From: Myxococcota bacterium
GTDB lineage: Bacteria > Myxococcota > UBA4151
Assembly (NCBI GenBank): GCA_028823075.1
Contig: JAPKCE010000022.1
Location: 1 to 13,385, forward strand
Length of the DNA: 13,385 bases
Direction: 5' to 3'
Positions 1-8,489 of this stretch are shown in pieces. Positions within the stretch are counted from its first letter, which is position 1, and each line of letters opens with the position of its first letter. The notes beneath the pieces are model-generated. The model searched no databases. It was not told the DNA's origin and saw nothing but the letters and a program-made list of their open reading frames with translations. A program made the position numbers and the translations under genes.

Positions 1-1946
1 GTCTAAACGACTCTGATTGCCCCGAAGGCAGGGCTTGCTCGACGGCACGACAGTGCATTAGCGATGAATGCATCAGCCACGCCGACTGTGAGCAGAGTCA
101 GCGTTGCGCGAGCGGCCGTTGCGTCGCCAGGCCCAGCGTACCCGCAGGCATCTATTTCGAGCGCGTTCGCGAGCCCAACTTACAAGCTCACCTTTCAAAA
201 CTGCCGAACGTCGACCAACCTCGTGACGACGAACTCGATGGAGAATGGGGTTTTGGAGCGGCCCTGCTCGATATCGATGGCGACCTGGACCTCGACCTCT
301 TTATCGGTAGCCAAAGCGCTTCGGAAGATACCGGCAGCCCGGGATGTTTGTACCGAAACGACTCGCTGCCCGGCTCGATTCGTTTTACGCCCATGCCCGG
401 CCATTGCGAATTCAGCAGTCCTCAACCCTATGCTGCCTTCGCCACGGACATCGAAAACGACGGCTTCCATGAGCTGCTGCTGGCGAGCTATCAGCACCTC
501 ATCCTAAAGCGGTTTTACCCGGCTGTTGAAAGCCTGGACCTGATCGAATTAATTCCTGAAGGCTCGTCCCGGCGCAACTGTTTGGTGGGCTCCTTAGTCA
601 ATATCGATTTGAATTATGATGGTCGCTTGGATCTCTACGTCGGTTGCCAAACGGAGATGCTGCGCGACCGAAGCGTTAGCTATTACAACCTCGCCTTTCT
701 GCAAAATAGCGAAGGAAACTTTGAGTATTTGAACCCTGATCTCTGGGGTGCTGAACGAAGCCTCTTGCTTAAAACCAATGGCAACACCTTGGCTCTAGGC
801 GCAGCGGATCTGAACGAAGACGGGCTGATCGATCTTATCGTCAGCCAAGATTCTGTGATCCGCGACCATCGTATGACGACCGACCCGGGCGGAGTCTACC
901 TACGCTGCAGCCCAAGGGAGCCCTGCGGCTTTCGTAGCCGCCCGGTCTCCGACGACGAGGAAAGCGCCTTTGGCGCCCTTATGGGCAGTGGGGTTATCCA
1001 GGTTGAAGGGCTTGGCGAGCAGGTCTACTTCACCGATTTTGGCAGCAATCGGATGATCCAAATCGACGAAGCCCCGCCCGTCAACTCGGCGGCCTCCAGG
1101 CGGTCCGACCTCACCCGCATCGGCCGGTCGCTGCTCTTCTCATGGGGCGTCGTCGTCGATGATTTCAACCGCGACGGACGCGACGATCTGTATGTTTCTC
1201 AAGGTTCCGTCAAATCTGCCCGACTCTATGATTACAACTCTCATTTCGACGCGCTGTTGCTGCAAAACGCTCAAGGTAGCTTTGTTTGGCATGGCTCCGA
1301 CTTAGGAATTGAGCCCTTTACCACAGAAGACAGCGGCAATGAGACCTTCCCCTTCGCCAGCCGCGCCACGCTCAAAACCGATCTTGATTACGATGGCCAT
1401 CTCGACTTGGTCGGGCTTGGAATGGAAGGCTACCCGCGCCTGCATCGGGAGGTCCCCTTGACCCCCGCTGTCGAGCCGCGCTGCACGGTCATCCCCATGA
1501 CTCGTTATGCCCCGGGTTTCGGCACCGGCTTTGCACTCATTCAAGAAGGGCAAGCACCGCGCAAATGGGATAGCCAAGGCCAGTTGCGCAGCAGCGCCTC
1601 ACCCTTTGTTGTAAGCCCTCACAACAGCGCAAATTTGCGTTTCCCAAGCGGCGCCGTCATCCCCTTTAATTGCCAAGGCACGAGCGGCCCCATGATTCTA
1701 GTCGAGCCCGAATGGCTGCACTTAAGCCTAAACGAGAGCCTGCTTACCCTGCGCATGACCGAGGCTCGGCCGGAGGGCGAGTTAACGGTCCTTATCGACC
1801 CTAGCGGCACGCTCGAATCCGTCGAGTTCATCAGTGAGAACGAATCTAGACTGCAGCTGCCCGAACAAGCGCAGCGCGTCATGTTACGTTTCGGCTCACG
1901 CTGGTTACCGCGCTGGTTTACGCTCGCTGAGTTGTCGCAACAATGA
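1..1946 (+). CDS. FG-GAP/ASPIC-like beta-propeller surface protein, copy 1 (5' partial)
   Basis: The reading frame is open from the window edge (first full codon at base 3) to TGA at 1944-1946, giving 647 visible residues; the start, signal peptide and linker lie outside. The visible N-terminus is a Cys-rich module ending near residue 40. Six calcium-loop motifs of the FG-GAP/VCBS type follow, at visible residues about 90-98 (DIDGDLDLD), 149-156, 202-210, 269-277, 387-395 (DFNRDGRDD) and 460-468. Next comes a region resembling the ASPIC/UnbV domain (conserved 'QWDSQGQLRS' type stretch and 'FPSGA'). The tail reads VMLRFGSRWLPRWF and carries a short extension, AELSQQ, that the other copies lack. 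By analogy with copies 2 and 3 it is probably an exported lipoprotein. FG-GAP repeats form calcium-stabilised propellers that usually mediate binding; the ligand here is unknown. It is the first visible gene of the operon, and further paralogues may lie upstream. Confidence 0.88.
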   Translation, partial: LNDSDCPEGRACSTARQCISDECISHADCEQSQRCASGRCVARPSVPAGIYFERVREPNLQAHLSKLPNVDQPRDDELDGEWGFGAALLDIDGDLDLDLFIGSQSASEDTGSPGCLYRNDSLPGSIRFTPMPGHCEFSSPQPYAAFATDIENDGFHELLLASYQHLILKRFYPAVESLDLIELIPEGSSRRNCLVGSLVNIDLNYDGRLDLYVGCQTEMLRDRSVSYYNLAFLQNSEGNFEYLNPDLWGAERSLLLKTNGNTLALGAADLNEDGLIDLIVSQDSVIRDHRMTTDPGGVYLRCSPREPCGFRSRPVSDDEESAFGALMGSGVIQVEGLGEQVYFTDFGSNRMIQIDEAPPVNSAASRRSDLTRIGRSLLFSWGVVVDDFNRDGRDDLYVSQGSVKSARLYDYNSHFDALLLQNAQGSFVWHGSDLGIEPFTTEDSGNETFPFASRATLKTDLDYDGHLDLVGLGMEGYPRLHREVPLTPAVEPRCTVIPMTRYAPGFGTGFALIQEGQAPRKWDSQGQLRSSASPFVVSPHNSANLRFPSGAVIPFNCQGTSGPMILVEPEWLHLSLNESLLTLRMTEARPEGELTVLIDPSGTLESVEFISENESRLQLPEQAQRVMLRFGSRWLPRWFTLAELSQQ

Positions 1947-4105
1947 CTCGTCTTTTTACCATTCTTGGTCTGCTCTCCGCCTTAATAGGCTGCCCACAGG
2001 CCACTTCATCCGTCGATACGGGAGTTCAGCCACCGGACGCGAGCAGCGCGCCGGTCGATGCTGGAGATCAGGGACCGGACGCGGGCCGCCCACCAGATAG
2101 CCCCTGCCCGATGGGATGCGACGAGGGCTTCGAATGCATCAACGATACTTGCCTGGCACCAAACGACTGCCAGGAAGACAGCGACTGCCCTGCCGCCGAA
2201 GAGCGCTGCTCAAGCCTTGGTCGTTGCCATTCCCAAGCCTGTTTGAGCCACGCCGACTGCCCAGACGACAAACGCTGCCGAGACGGCGACTGCCTGACGC
2301 GCCCTGAGAATGGCTTCGCACTGGAGCGGGTGTATGTCGAAGCGCTTGAAGCCCATGTCGCCGTCTTCGATGGACTTTGTGCGCAGAGCGCTGCGCATTT
2401 CTGCGCCGACAACGGCTTTGGCATCGCTTTGCTCGACTTTGACGGGGATTCCGACCTCGATATGTATATTGCGCAAGCCTACTTGTCCCGAGGCTCATCG
2501 AGTGCCTGTTTGTATCGCAACCAGAGCACGCCCGGAAACATCAACTTTGTACCGGTGGCCGAGCATTGCGCTGGGGAAAGCGTTGTCGTGCACGGGACAG
2601 CGGGTCTCGACATCGATGGAGATGGGCGTCACGAGCTGCTCATGCTCGGACCGAAATTCGTTCAAATTCAAAGGTTTTACCCTCGCTCCGAGCGCATCGA
2701 CCTTCTGGCGCTTTTGCCACCAGGTGATGACCGAGCTAACTGCAGCGCTGGCGCTTCCTTAAGCTACGATTTTAACCACGACGGCTTTCAAGACCTCCTT
2801 GTCGGCTGTCAATGGGACGGTATCTACAGTGGCATCGACTCGCTCTACAATCTCGCTTTTGTTGGTCTTGGAAACGGCGACTTTCGTTTCCTAACGCGCC
2901 AGGAATGGGACCGAGGTGACGCTCCTTTATTGCTGCATGCACAGGGTTCAACTTTGGCAATCGGCGCCGCTGATCTCAACGGTGATGGCCTACTCGACCT
3001 TTTGCTCAGCGAAGACGCAGGCACGATGGGCCCGGACCTGTATGAGTCCGGGCTAGGGGATCCGGGTGGGGTTTACCTACGCTGCGCTCCGAGCGAAGGA
3101 TGTCGCTTTCGCCCTTATCGTTTATCCATCGACCCGCCCGGTTTCGGGGCCTATATGGGCAGCGGTGTCATCCAGGTCGAAGGGGTTGGAGAGTTCGTAT
3201 ATTTTACCGACAGCGGAAACAACCGCATGATCCAAGTCCGCGATGGCCGAGCCCCAAGAAACCTGGCGCGCTCCACGCACACAGAACTGGGTTACATCGG
3301 CCAGCACATGATCTTTAGTTGGGGTGTTGTCGTGGATGACTTTAACCGCGACGGGCGCGACGACTTTATGGTGGGACAGGGTTCGGTTTGGCTATCTGGA
3401 GCCGACAGTCATGCCAGTCATTTCGATGCTATTCTGATGCAAACCGATAACGCTCGCTTCGTGTTGCACAGTGCCGATCTCGGCTTAACTCCGTTCACCC
3501 ACGAAGACAGCCGAACGCCTGAACGGGTCTATGGCAGCCGAGCGGTGCTCAAGGCGGACCTCGACTCTGATGGTTCGATCGAGTTGATCGGTGCCGGCAA
3601 GGAAGGTCCGCTGCGCTTGCATCGCGAGGTTCCAACGCTAAATGCTCCCGAACCGCGCTGCACCTTGATCCCAAAGGATCGCTACGTCGCAACCTTCGGC
3701 TTGGCTCATGCAATTTTGCCGCCGAATGGTGGCGCACCACGCCAATGGGACGCGCAAGGCCAATTGCGCAGCGGGGCCTCGCCCTTTGTGCTGAGTCCTT
3801 GGAACCGTGGCAGTCTACGCTTTCCCAGCGGCGCCATCGTCGCCTTTGATTGCCAGGGCACCGCCGGGCCAGTGCACCTCGAAGAGCCCGAATGGTTGAC
3901 TCTGCGGCGCGATGGCGAGCAATTGAGTATTGTTACCAGTGAAGCCGCGCCTCCTGGAGAGCTTCGAGTGTATCTCTTTGGCGCCAATGAGGCTTTGCCG
4001 GTCGCCGACCAAGCAGGAGAAAAACAGGTGCAACTTCCACAAGGAACTCAGAAGGTTATGCTGCGATTTGGCGAGCGATTTGTGCCGCGCTGGTGGACGC
4101 TTTGA
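1943..4105 (+). CDS. FG-GAP/ASPIC-like beta-propeller lipoprotein, copy 2
   Basis: A 720-residue protein, complete. The ATG overlaps the previous stop as ATGA, and the N-terminus is a good lipoprotein signal (hydrophobic residues 4-16, lipobox LIGC with lipidated C17), which supports this start. Residues 20-53 are a Pro/Asp/Ala/Gly linker. Residues 55-117 are a Cys-rich module with C-x5-C type spacings. Calcium-loop motifs lie at 165-173 (DFDGDSDLD), 223-230, 276-284, 344-352, 466-474 and 539-547. A motif-free stretch with conserved GVIQVEGVGE and NRMIQ (about 402-432) could be a seventh blade. An ASPIC/UnbV-like region spans about 573-640, followed by a C-terminal strand-rich domain ending VMLRFGERFVPRWWTL. 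The lipobox has Pro at +2 rather than Asp, compatible with outer-membrane sorting if E. coli-like rules apply. The likely role is a calcium-dependent surface binding or scaffold protein; the ligand is unknown. Paralogue of the flanking genes; domain naming is by motif reading only. Confidence 0.9.
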   Translation: MTRLFTILGLLSALIGCPQATSSVDTGVQPPDASSAPVDAGDQGPDAGRPPDSPCPMGCDEGFECINDTCLAPNDCQEDSDCPAAEERCSSLGRCHSQACLSHADCPDDKRCRDGDCLTRPENGFALERVYVEALEAHVAVFDGLCAQSAAHFCADNGFGIALLDFDGDSDLDMYIAQAYLSRGSSSACLYRNQSTPGNINFVPVAEHCAGESVVVHGTAGLDIDGDGRHELLMLGPKFVQIQRFYPRSERIDLLALLPPGDDRANCSAGASLSYDFNHDGFQDLLVGCQWDGIYSGIDSLYNLAFVGLGNGDFRFLTRQEWDRGDAPLLLHAQGSTLAIGAADLNGDGLLDLLLSEDAGTMGPDLYESGLGDPGGVYLRCAPSEGCRFRPYRLSIDPPGFGAYMGSGVIQVEGVGEFVYFTDSGNNRMIQVRDGRAPRNLARSTHTELGYIGQHMIFSWGVVVDDFNRDGRDDFMVGQGSVWLSGADSHASHFDAILMQTDNARFVLHSADLGLTPFTHEDSRTPERVYGSRAVLKADLDSDGSIELIGAGKEGPLRLHREVPTLNAPEPRCTLIPKDRYVATFGLAHAILPPNGGAPRQWDAQGQLRSGASPFVLSPWNRGSLRFPSGAIVAFDCQGTAGPVHLEEPEWLTLRRDGEQLSIVTSEAAPPGELRVYLFGANEALPVADQAGEKQVQLPQGTQKVMLRFGERFVPRWWTL

Positions 4106-6204
4106 AACTCCCCTTCGTACTTTTCGCCACCCTACTCCTCTGCGCTTGCCCGGATACGCCGACTGAAACCCCCGATGCGGGCGGGCCGGCGCTCGACGCG
4201 CAAGCCGAGCTAAGCGACGCCGGAGTCACTGCTGATGCAAGCATAACCGATGGCGATGCAGGCGGCTGCGGTGGCAGCGGACAGAATTGCGCCGACGGCG
4301 AAACGTGCTCGGTATATGGCCGCTGCTTCAGCGGCGAATGTTTGGTCCACGACGATTGCCAGGCCGATCAGCGCTGCGCCGGCGGGCAATGCCTGGCTCG
4401 CCCCACCCCGGAATTCGGTATTCTTTTTGAGCGCGTCCACGACATGGCCTTCGCCAACCATCGTTCGCGCATCCCCAGCGGCGACGAACGCCGCAGCGCC
4501 AGCGCCTTCGGTGACTTCGGCTTTGGCGCGGCGCTATTCGACATGGATGGCGACCAGGACCTCGATCTTTTTATAGGCTCGCAAGGGCGCGGTGACTCGG
4601 CAGATTCCCCGTCTTGCATCTACCGTAATGAGAGCGTCCCTTCAGCCCCCCATTTTGTCGCCGAACCGCTGTTTTGTAACTATAAATCACCCGGGATGAG
4701 CGGTGGTTACGGGACCGACCTCGAAGGCGACGGCTACCACGAGCTCATCCTCACGGGCTTTAACAGCATCCGCATTCAGCGCTTTCATCCCCAACTTGAG
4801 CTCATCGATCTGCACGCTCTCATCCCGGTGGATGATGAGCGCGCAAGCTGCAACGCTGGCGCAGCGCTGAGCATGGACTTCGATCGTGATGGCCTTATCG
4901 ATGTGCTCATCGGCTGCCAATTCGACGACGTCGGCCAACATGGAAGCAATGGAAAGCATCTGCTGTTCCGCCAACTTCCTTCGGGCGGGTTCAGCTTCGT
5001 TGAGCGTCGAGAGGTCGACAAAGGCGAGCCCTTATTGCTCGAAGCTTGGGGCTCTACCTTAGGCCTCGGCGCCGCCCATCTCAACGACGACGGCCTACTC
5101 GACCTCCTGGTCTCCGAAGACGAAGCCACCCGGCCGCAGTACCTGCCCCCCGATCCCGGCGGGCTCTACATGAGCTGTACCCCGCTCGAGAACTGCTACT
5201 TCCGCCCCGTTCGCTTAGGCTACGAAGAACTGGCCTGGGGTGGCTATATGGGATCGGCCGTGCTTCAAGTCCTGCCGCATGGACGTATGGCCTATTTCTC
5301 TGATCTGGCGCGCAACCGCATGGTCGCCTTCGATCTCGAAGGGCAACCCGACATGGCGGGGCAGCTCAGGACCAACCTCTACGAAGGTTTGCCCACCTTT
5401 AGCTGGGGCGTTTTCGCCGATGATCTCGACCGCGACGGACGCGACGATCTTCTGGTGGCTCAAGGCGCAACGAAATCGAGCTCGCAGCGAGAATACCCCC
5501 TGCATTACGACGCCGCTCTCTTGCAGCGAAGCCAAGCCAACTTCACGACCCATTCCGAAGAGATCGGGCTGGCTCCGTCGACTACCGCCGACAGCCGCAA
5601 CGACGATTACAGCTACGCTACCCGCGCCGTGCTGCGTACCGATATCGACTTCGATGGTCATATCGATTTAATCAACACGGCTCTCGAAGGCTTACCGAGG
5701 ATGCAACGTGAAGTCCCTGCGGCTAACGACCTGCCACCGCGCTGCACGTTGATCCCGATCGATCGCTATGTTCCAGGTTTTGGGGTCGGCCATTCGTTGC
5801 GCTCACCCGCGGATGGACTGTGGCGCCAATGGGACAGTCAAGGGCAGCTACGTAGCGGCACCTCCCCCTATTCCTTATCGCCCTGGACCTCGGGAACGAT
5901 GCGCTTCCCGAGTGGAGCCGAGGTGGATTACGACTGCCAGGGAGGGCCCGGTCCCCTGCGCGTCGAAGAACCGGAATGGATTCGCTTCTCACGCAGCTTT
6001 ACGCGGGTGATTATCGCTATCGGCGACGCCGCCCCCGAGGGTGAGTTGCAGGTCTATGCGGAGCCGGAAGGCGCTCTTCTGGAGTTGGAAGCCATGTCTC
6101 CGGCCGACGGGTACCGGCGTTTTTCAGTTGCCGCCCCGGACGGAACCGAGACCCTCATGTTGCGTTTTGATCGTTGGTGGGTGGCGAGGCGTTTCCGCTT
6201 GTGA
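4102..6204 (+). CDS. FG-GAP/ASPIC-like beta-propeller lipoprotein, copy 3
   Basis: A 700-residue protein. I choose the TTG at 4102, which overlaps the upstream TGA as TTGA, has an SD-like GGTGGA four bases before it, and gives a compact lipoprotein signal MKLPFVLFATLLLCAC with C16 as the lipid site. A GTG at 4093 would add three residues (M-D-A) and cannot be excluded. The order is linker (about 17-55), Cys-rich module (56-97), calcium loops at 147-155 (DMDGDQDLD), 206-213, 259-267, 326-334, 441-449 and 514-522, ASPIC/UnbV-like region (about 548-613) and C-terminal domain. In the fourth loop the first Asp is His (HLNDDGLLD), so that site may bind calcium poorly. The tail, LMLRFDRWWVARRFRL, is a basic variant of the motif in copies 1 and 2. 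The stop overlaps the pbpC start. Probable exported propeller scaffold or adhesin; function not proven. Confidence 0.9.
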   Translation: MKLPFVLFATLLLCACPDTPTETPDAGGPALDAQAELSDAGVTADASITDGDAGGCGGSGQNCADGETCSVYGRCFSGECLVHDDCQADQRCAGGQCLARPTPEFGILFERVHDMAFANHRSRIPSGDERRSASAFGDFGFGAALFDMDGDQDLDLFIGSQGRGDSADSPSCIYRNESVPSAPHFVAEPLFCNYKSPGMSGGYGTDLEGDGYHELILTGFNSIRIQRFHPQLELIDLHALIPVDDERASCNAGAALSMDFDRDGLIDVLIGCQFDDVGQHGSNGKHLLFRQLPSGGFSFVERREVDKGEPLLLEAWGSTLGLGAAHLNDDGLLDLLVSEDEATRPQYLPPDPGGLYMSCTPLENCYFRPVRLGYEELAWGGYMGSAVLQVLPHGRMAYFSDLARNRMVAFDLEGQPDMAGQLRTNLYEGLPTFSWGVFADDLDRDGRDDLLVAQGATKSSSQREYPLHYDAALLQRSQANFTTHSEEIGLAPSTTADSRNDDYSYATRAVLRTDIDFDGHIDLINTALEGLPRMQREVPAANDLPPRCTLIPIDRYVPGFGVGHSLRSPADGLWRQWDSQGQLRSGTSPYSLSPWTSGTMRFPSGAEVDYDCQGGPGPLRVEEPEWIRFSRSFTRVIIAIGDAAPEGELQVYAEPEGALLELEAMSPADGYRRFSVAAPDGTETLMLRFDRWWVARRFRL

Positions 6205-8489
6205 CTCGGCGCCGCTTCACGCTGGCGCTGCTGCTGCTGGCCTTGCCGGCTCTCGTGTACGGCTCATTCTGGCTAGTGCCCCTCCCGCAGCGACTCAGTG
6301 AGCCCGACAGTGCCGTCGTTTTATGGAGCGACGGACAACTGGCGCATACCTTTTTGAGCGGCGACGAACGCTGGCGGCTGAGCGCTGATGTCGACCAACT
6401 CGACCCGGCCTACCTGAGCGCTTTGCACAGCATCGAAGACGAACGCTTCGCTTGGCATCCAGGCGTTGATCCGCTGGCTATTGGGCGCGCTCTTATCAGC
6501 AACCTCACCCATCGACGCGTGGTTTCCGGGGCGTCGACGCTGACCATGCAGCTGGCTCGGCTGTTGCAACCGCGGCCCAGAAACCTACGTAGTAAGATCA
6601 TCGAGGCGTGGCGAGCTTTACAGCTTACCGCACGTATCGGACGAGCCGAGGTGCAGGCCAATTACCTTCGTTTTCTGCCTTTCGGTGGTAACCTTGAAGG
6701 CGTTCATGCAGCTAGCCATGCCTACTTCGGCCATTCGGCAGCCCATCTTGATGCAGCTGAGATAGCGGTTTTATTGGCCGTTCCTCAGCGCCCCGGACGG
6801 CGCGCTCCTAGCGAGCGCAACCAACAAGCCTTGTTGCGCGCGCGCAACGCGATTTTACTGCGCTTAAAAGACAAGGGACTGATCGACCAACCGGCCCTGG
6901 TCGTCGCCCAAAAAACGCCTCTACCGCGCCGGCGCACGGGTCTACCGCGCGAGCTTCCCTACGCCGCCCGCTGGATGCGCCAACAGCGCCCAAAAATGCA
7001 AACCATCCACAGTAGCCTAGATCAAACCTTGCAGCGTAGCGCCCGCCAATTGCTCAGGGCTGGAGCTGTCGAGCGAGGTCAGATGGAGGTGCGTCATGGT
7101 GCCATTGTCATACTCGACCATGCGCAACGAGAGCTGCGCGCCCTGGTTGGCGGAAGCGATTTCTTTGGCCCAGAAAAGGGCTCGCAGATCATCGCTTTCG
7201 ACCGACCGCGCCACGCAGCTTCGACCCTCAAACCTCTGCTCCTCGGCCTGGCCATCGACTTGGGAATTGCCGCTATTGACCAGCTGGTGCTCGACCTGCC
7301 GATTACCAGAGGCGGCTATCGACCCAAGAATTTCGATGGCCGCTTTCGCGGTTTAGTGCGCTTGAGCGAGGCTTTAGCTCATTCCCTTAACGTTCCTTTT
7401 ATCCTGCTCTTACAACGGCTTGACGTTGAACTCTTTATCGGTCGTTTGCGCAACGCGGGCCTTCGGCACACCAACCCCCAACCCGAACATTACGGCCTTG
7501 CGGCAGCGCTTGGGACCGTGCCGCTGACTCTGCTTGAGCTGAGTGCATTATACGCGGCAATCGCCCAAGATGGCGCCTACCTGCCGCTGACTTGGATGGT
7601 CGAACAAGAGACGACTTCGGCCCTCCCCCTCATTAGCCCCGAAGCCGCCTGGTTGCTACGCCGCGCCTTGCGAAGTCGTGATCGACCAGACTTTCCAGGC
7701 CGCGCTCTCATCCAAGGCTATGACCCGAGTATTCACTGGAAAACCGGGACCAGCTTTGGCTTTCACGATGCCTGGTCGGTGGGCTCCGATGAACGCCACA
7801 CCATCGCCGTTTGGCTCGGTAATTTGGACCGTGAACCGAGCCGCTATTTGGTCGGGTCACCCATGGCGGGGCCCTTGCTTTTCGACCTCTTCGACGCCAG
7901 TGGGCATCGCCAAAACGAGGTGCTCGGCGACGCGCCTCCCGGTGGTTTGGACACCATATCTGTCTGTAGTTTTTCCGGACATCTGCCCGGCCCCGGCTGT
8001 TTGCAAACCGAAGAGGTGCTCGCGCCAAGACGCAGCGTCGCCGTCAAACCCTGCCCGTACCACCACTTGTTGCACGTCGACGAAGAACAGCGCCTGGCCT
8101 ATGCTGCGAACTGTGCGCCTCCGGGGTTAGCGATCAAGCCGGTGTTGTTGCTGCCGGCTCGCGTGCGCTACTTTAGTCCTGACCTCCTCGAGGAAGGCTA
8201 TGCGGAAGCGCCCGATTGCACCGCTAAACCAAGCCGTAAGTTGCGGATCACTGCCCCTTCAAGCCCGGTCATGATGCTCATTCCGGGCATGTCAAAGGGC
8301 GATCAGGAGGTGGCACTGGAGGCCAGCGCTCACGAAGGGGCTGAGCTCAGCTGGTTCATCAATGGCCGCTTCATCGGCAGCGCCGTCGCTGGGAAAACGC
8401 TATGGTGGGAGCCGGTCAAAGGGGAAAATCAGCTGCTGGTGATGGACGGCACTGGGCGCAAAACCAGTATAACGCTGAAGGTGCGTTAG
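6201..8489 (+). CDS. pbpC: Penicillin-binding protein 1C (bifunctional peptidoglycan glycosyltransferase/transpeptidase)
   Basis: A 762-residue protein, near the usual length of PBP1C (about 770 in E. coli). The GTG at 6201 overlaps the previous stop as GTGA and opens directly on a signal anchor (MTRRR followed by hydrophobic residues 6-25); GAGG lies 11 bases upstream. The GT51 domain covers about 55-230: catalytic Glu79 in SIEDERFAWHPGVD, GASTLTMQ at 110-117, RSKIIE at 130-135, and YLRFLPFGGNLEGV at 155-168, close to the PBP1C form. The transpeptidase domain covers about 295-565: S341-T-L-K344, S395-L-N397 and K514-T-G516. Cys589 and Cys600 (CSFSGHLPGPGC) lie in the linker, and residues about 680-760 fit the BiPBP_C domain. 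All catalytic motifs are present, so it should polymerise and possibly cross-link lipid II in the periplasm. In many bacteria pbpC sits beside an alpha-2-macroglobulin gene; here it follows three propeller lipoproteins instead. Confidence 0.95.
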   Translation: MTRRRFTLALLLLALPALVYGSFWLVPLPQRLSEPDSAVVLWSDGQLAHTFLSGDERWRLSADVDQLDPAYLSALHSIEDERFAWHPGVDPLAIGRALISNLTHRRVVSGASTLTMQLARLLQPRPRNLRSKIIEAWRALQLTARIGRAEVQANYLRFLPFGGNLEGVHAASHAYFGHSAAHLDAAEIAVLLAVPQRPGRRAPSERNQQALLRARNAILLRLKDKGLIDQPALVVAQKTPLPRRRTGLPRELPYAARWMRQQRPKMQTIHSSLDQTLQRSARQLLRAGAVERGQMEVRHGAIVILDHAQRELRALVGGSDFFGPEKGSQIIAFDRPRHAASTLKPLLLGLAIDLGIAAIDQLVLDLPITRGGYRPKNFDGRFRGLVRLSEALAHSLNVPFILLLQRLDVELFIGRLRNAGLRHTNPQPEHYGLAAALGTVPLTLLELSALYAAIAQDGAYLPLTWMVEQETTSALPLISPEAAWLLRRALRSRDRPDFPGRALIQGYDPSIHWKTGTSFGFHDAWSVGSDERHTIAVWLGNLDREPSRYLVGSPMAGPLLFDLFDASGHRQNEVLGDAPPGGLDTISVCSFSGHLPGPGCLQTEEVLAPRRSVAVKPCPYHHLLHVDEEQRLAYAANCAPPGLAIKPVLLLPARVRYFSPDLLEEGYAEAPDCTAKPSRKLRITAPSSPVMMLIPGMSKGDQEVALEASAHEGAELSWFINGRFIGSAVAGKTLWWEPVKGENQLLVMDGTGRKTSITLKVR

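Noticed and set aside
6174..6200. Upstream GTG start for pbpC
   Set aside because: It would add nine residues before the signal anchor; the GTG at 6201 overlaps the stop and gives the typical basic-plus-hydrophobic N-terminus.
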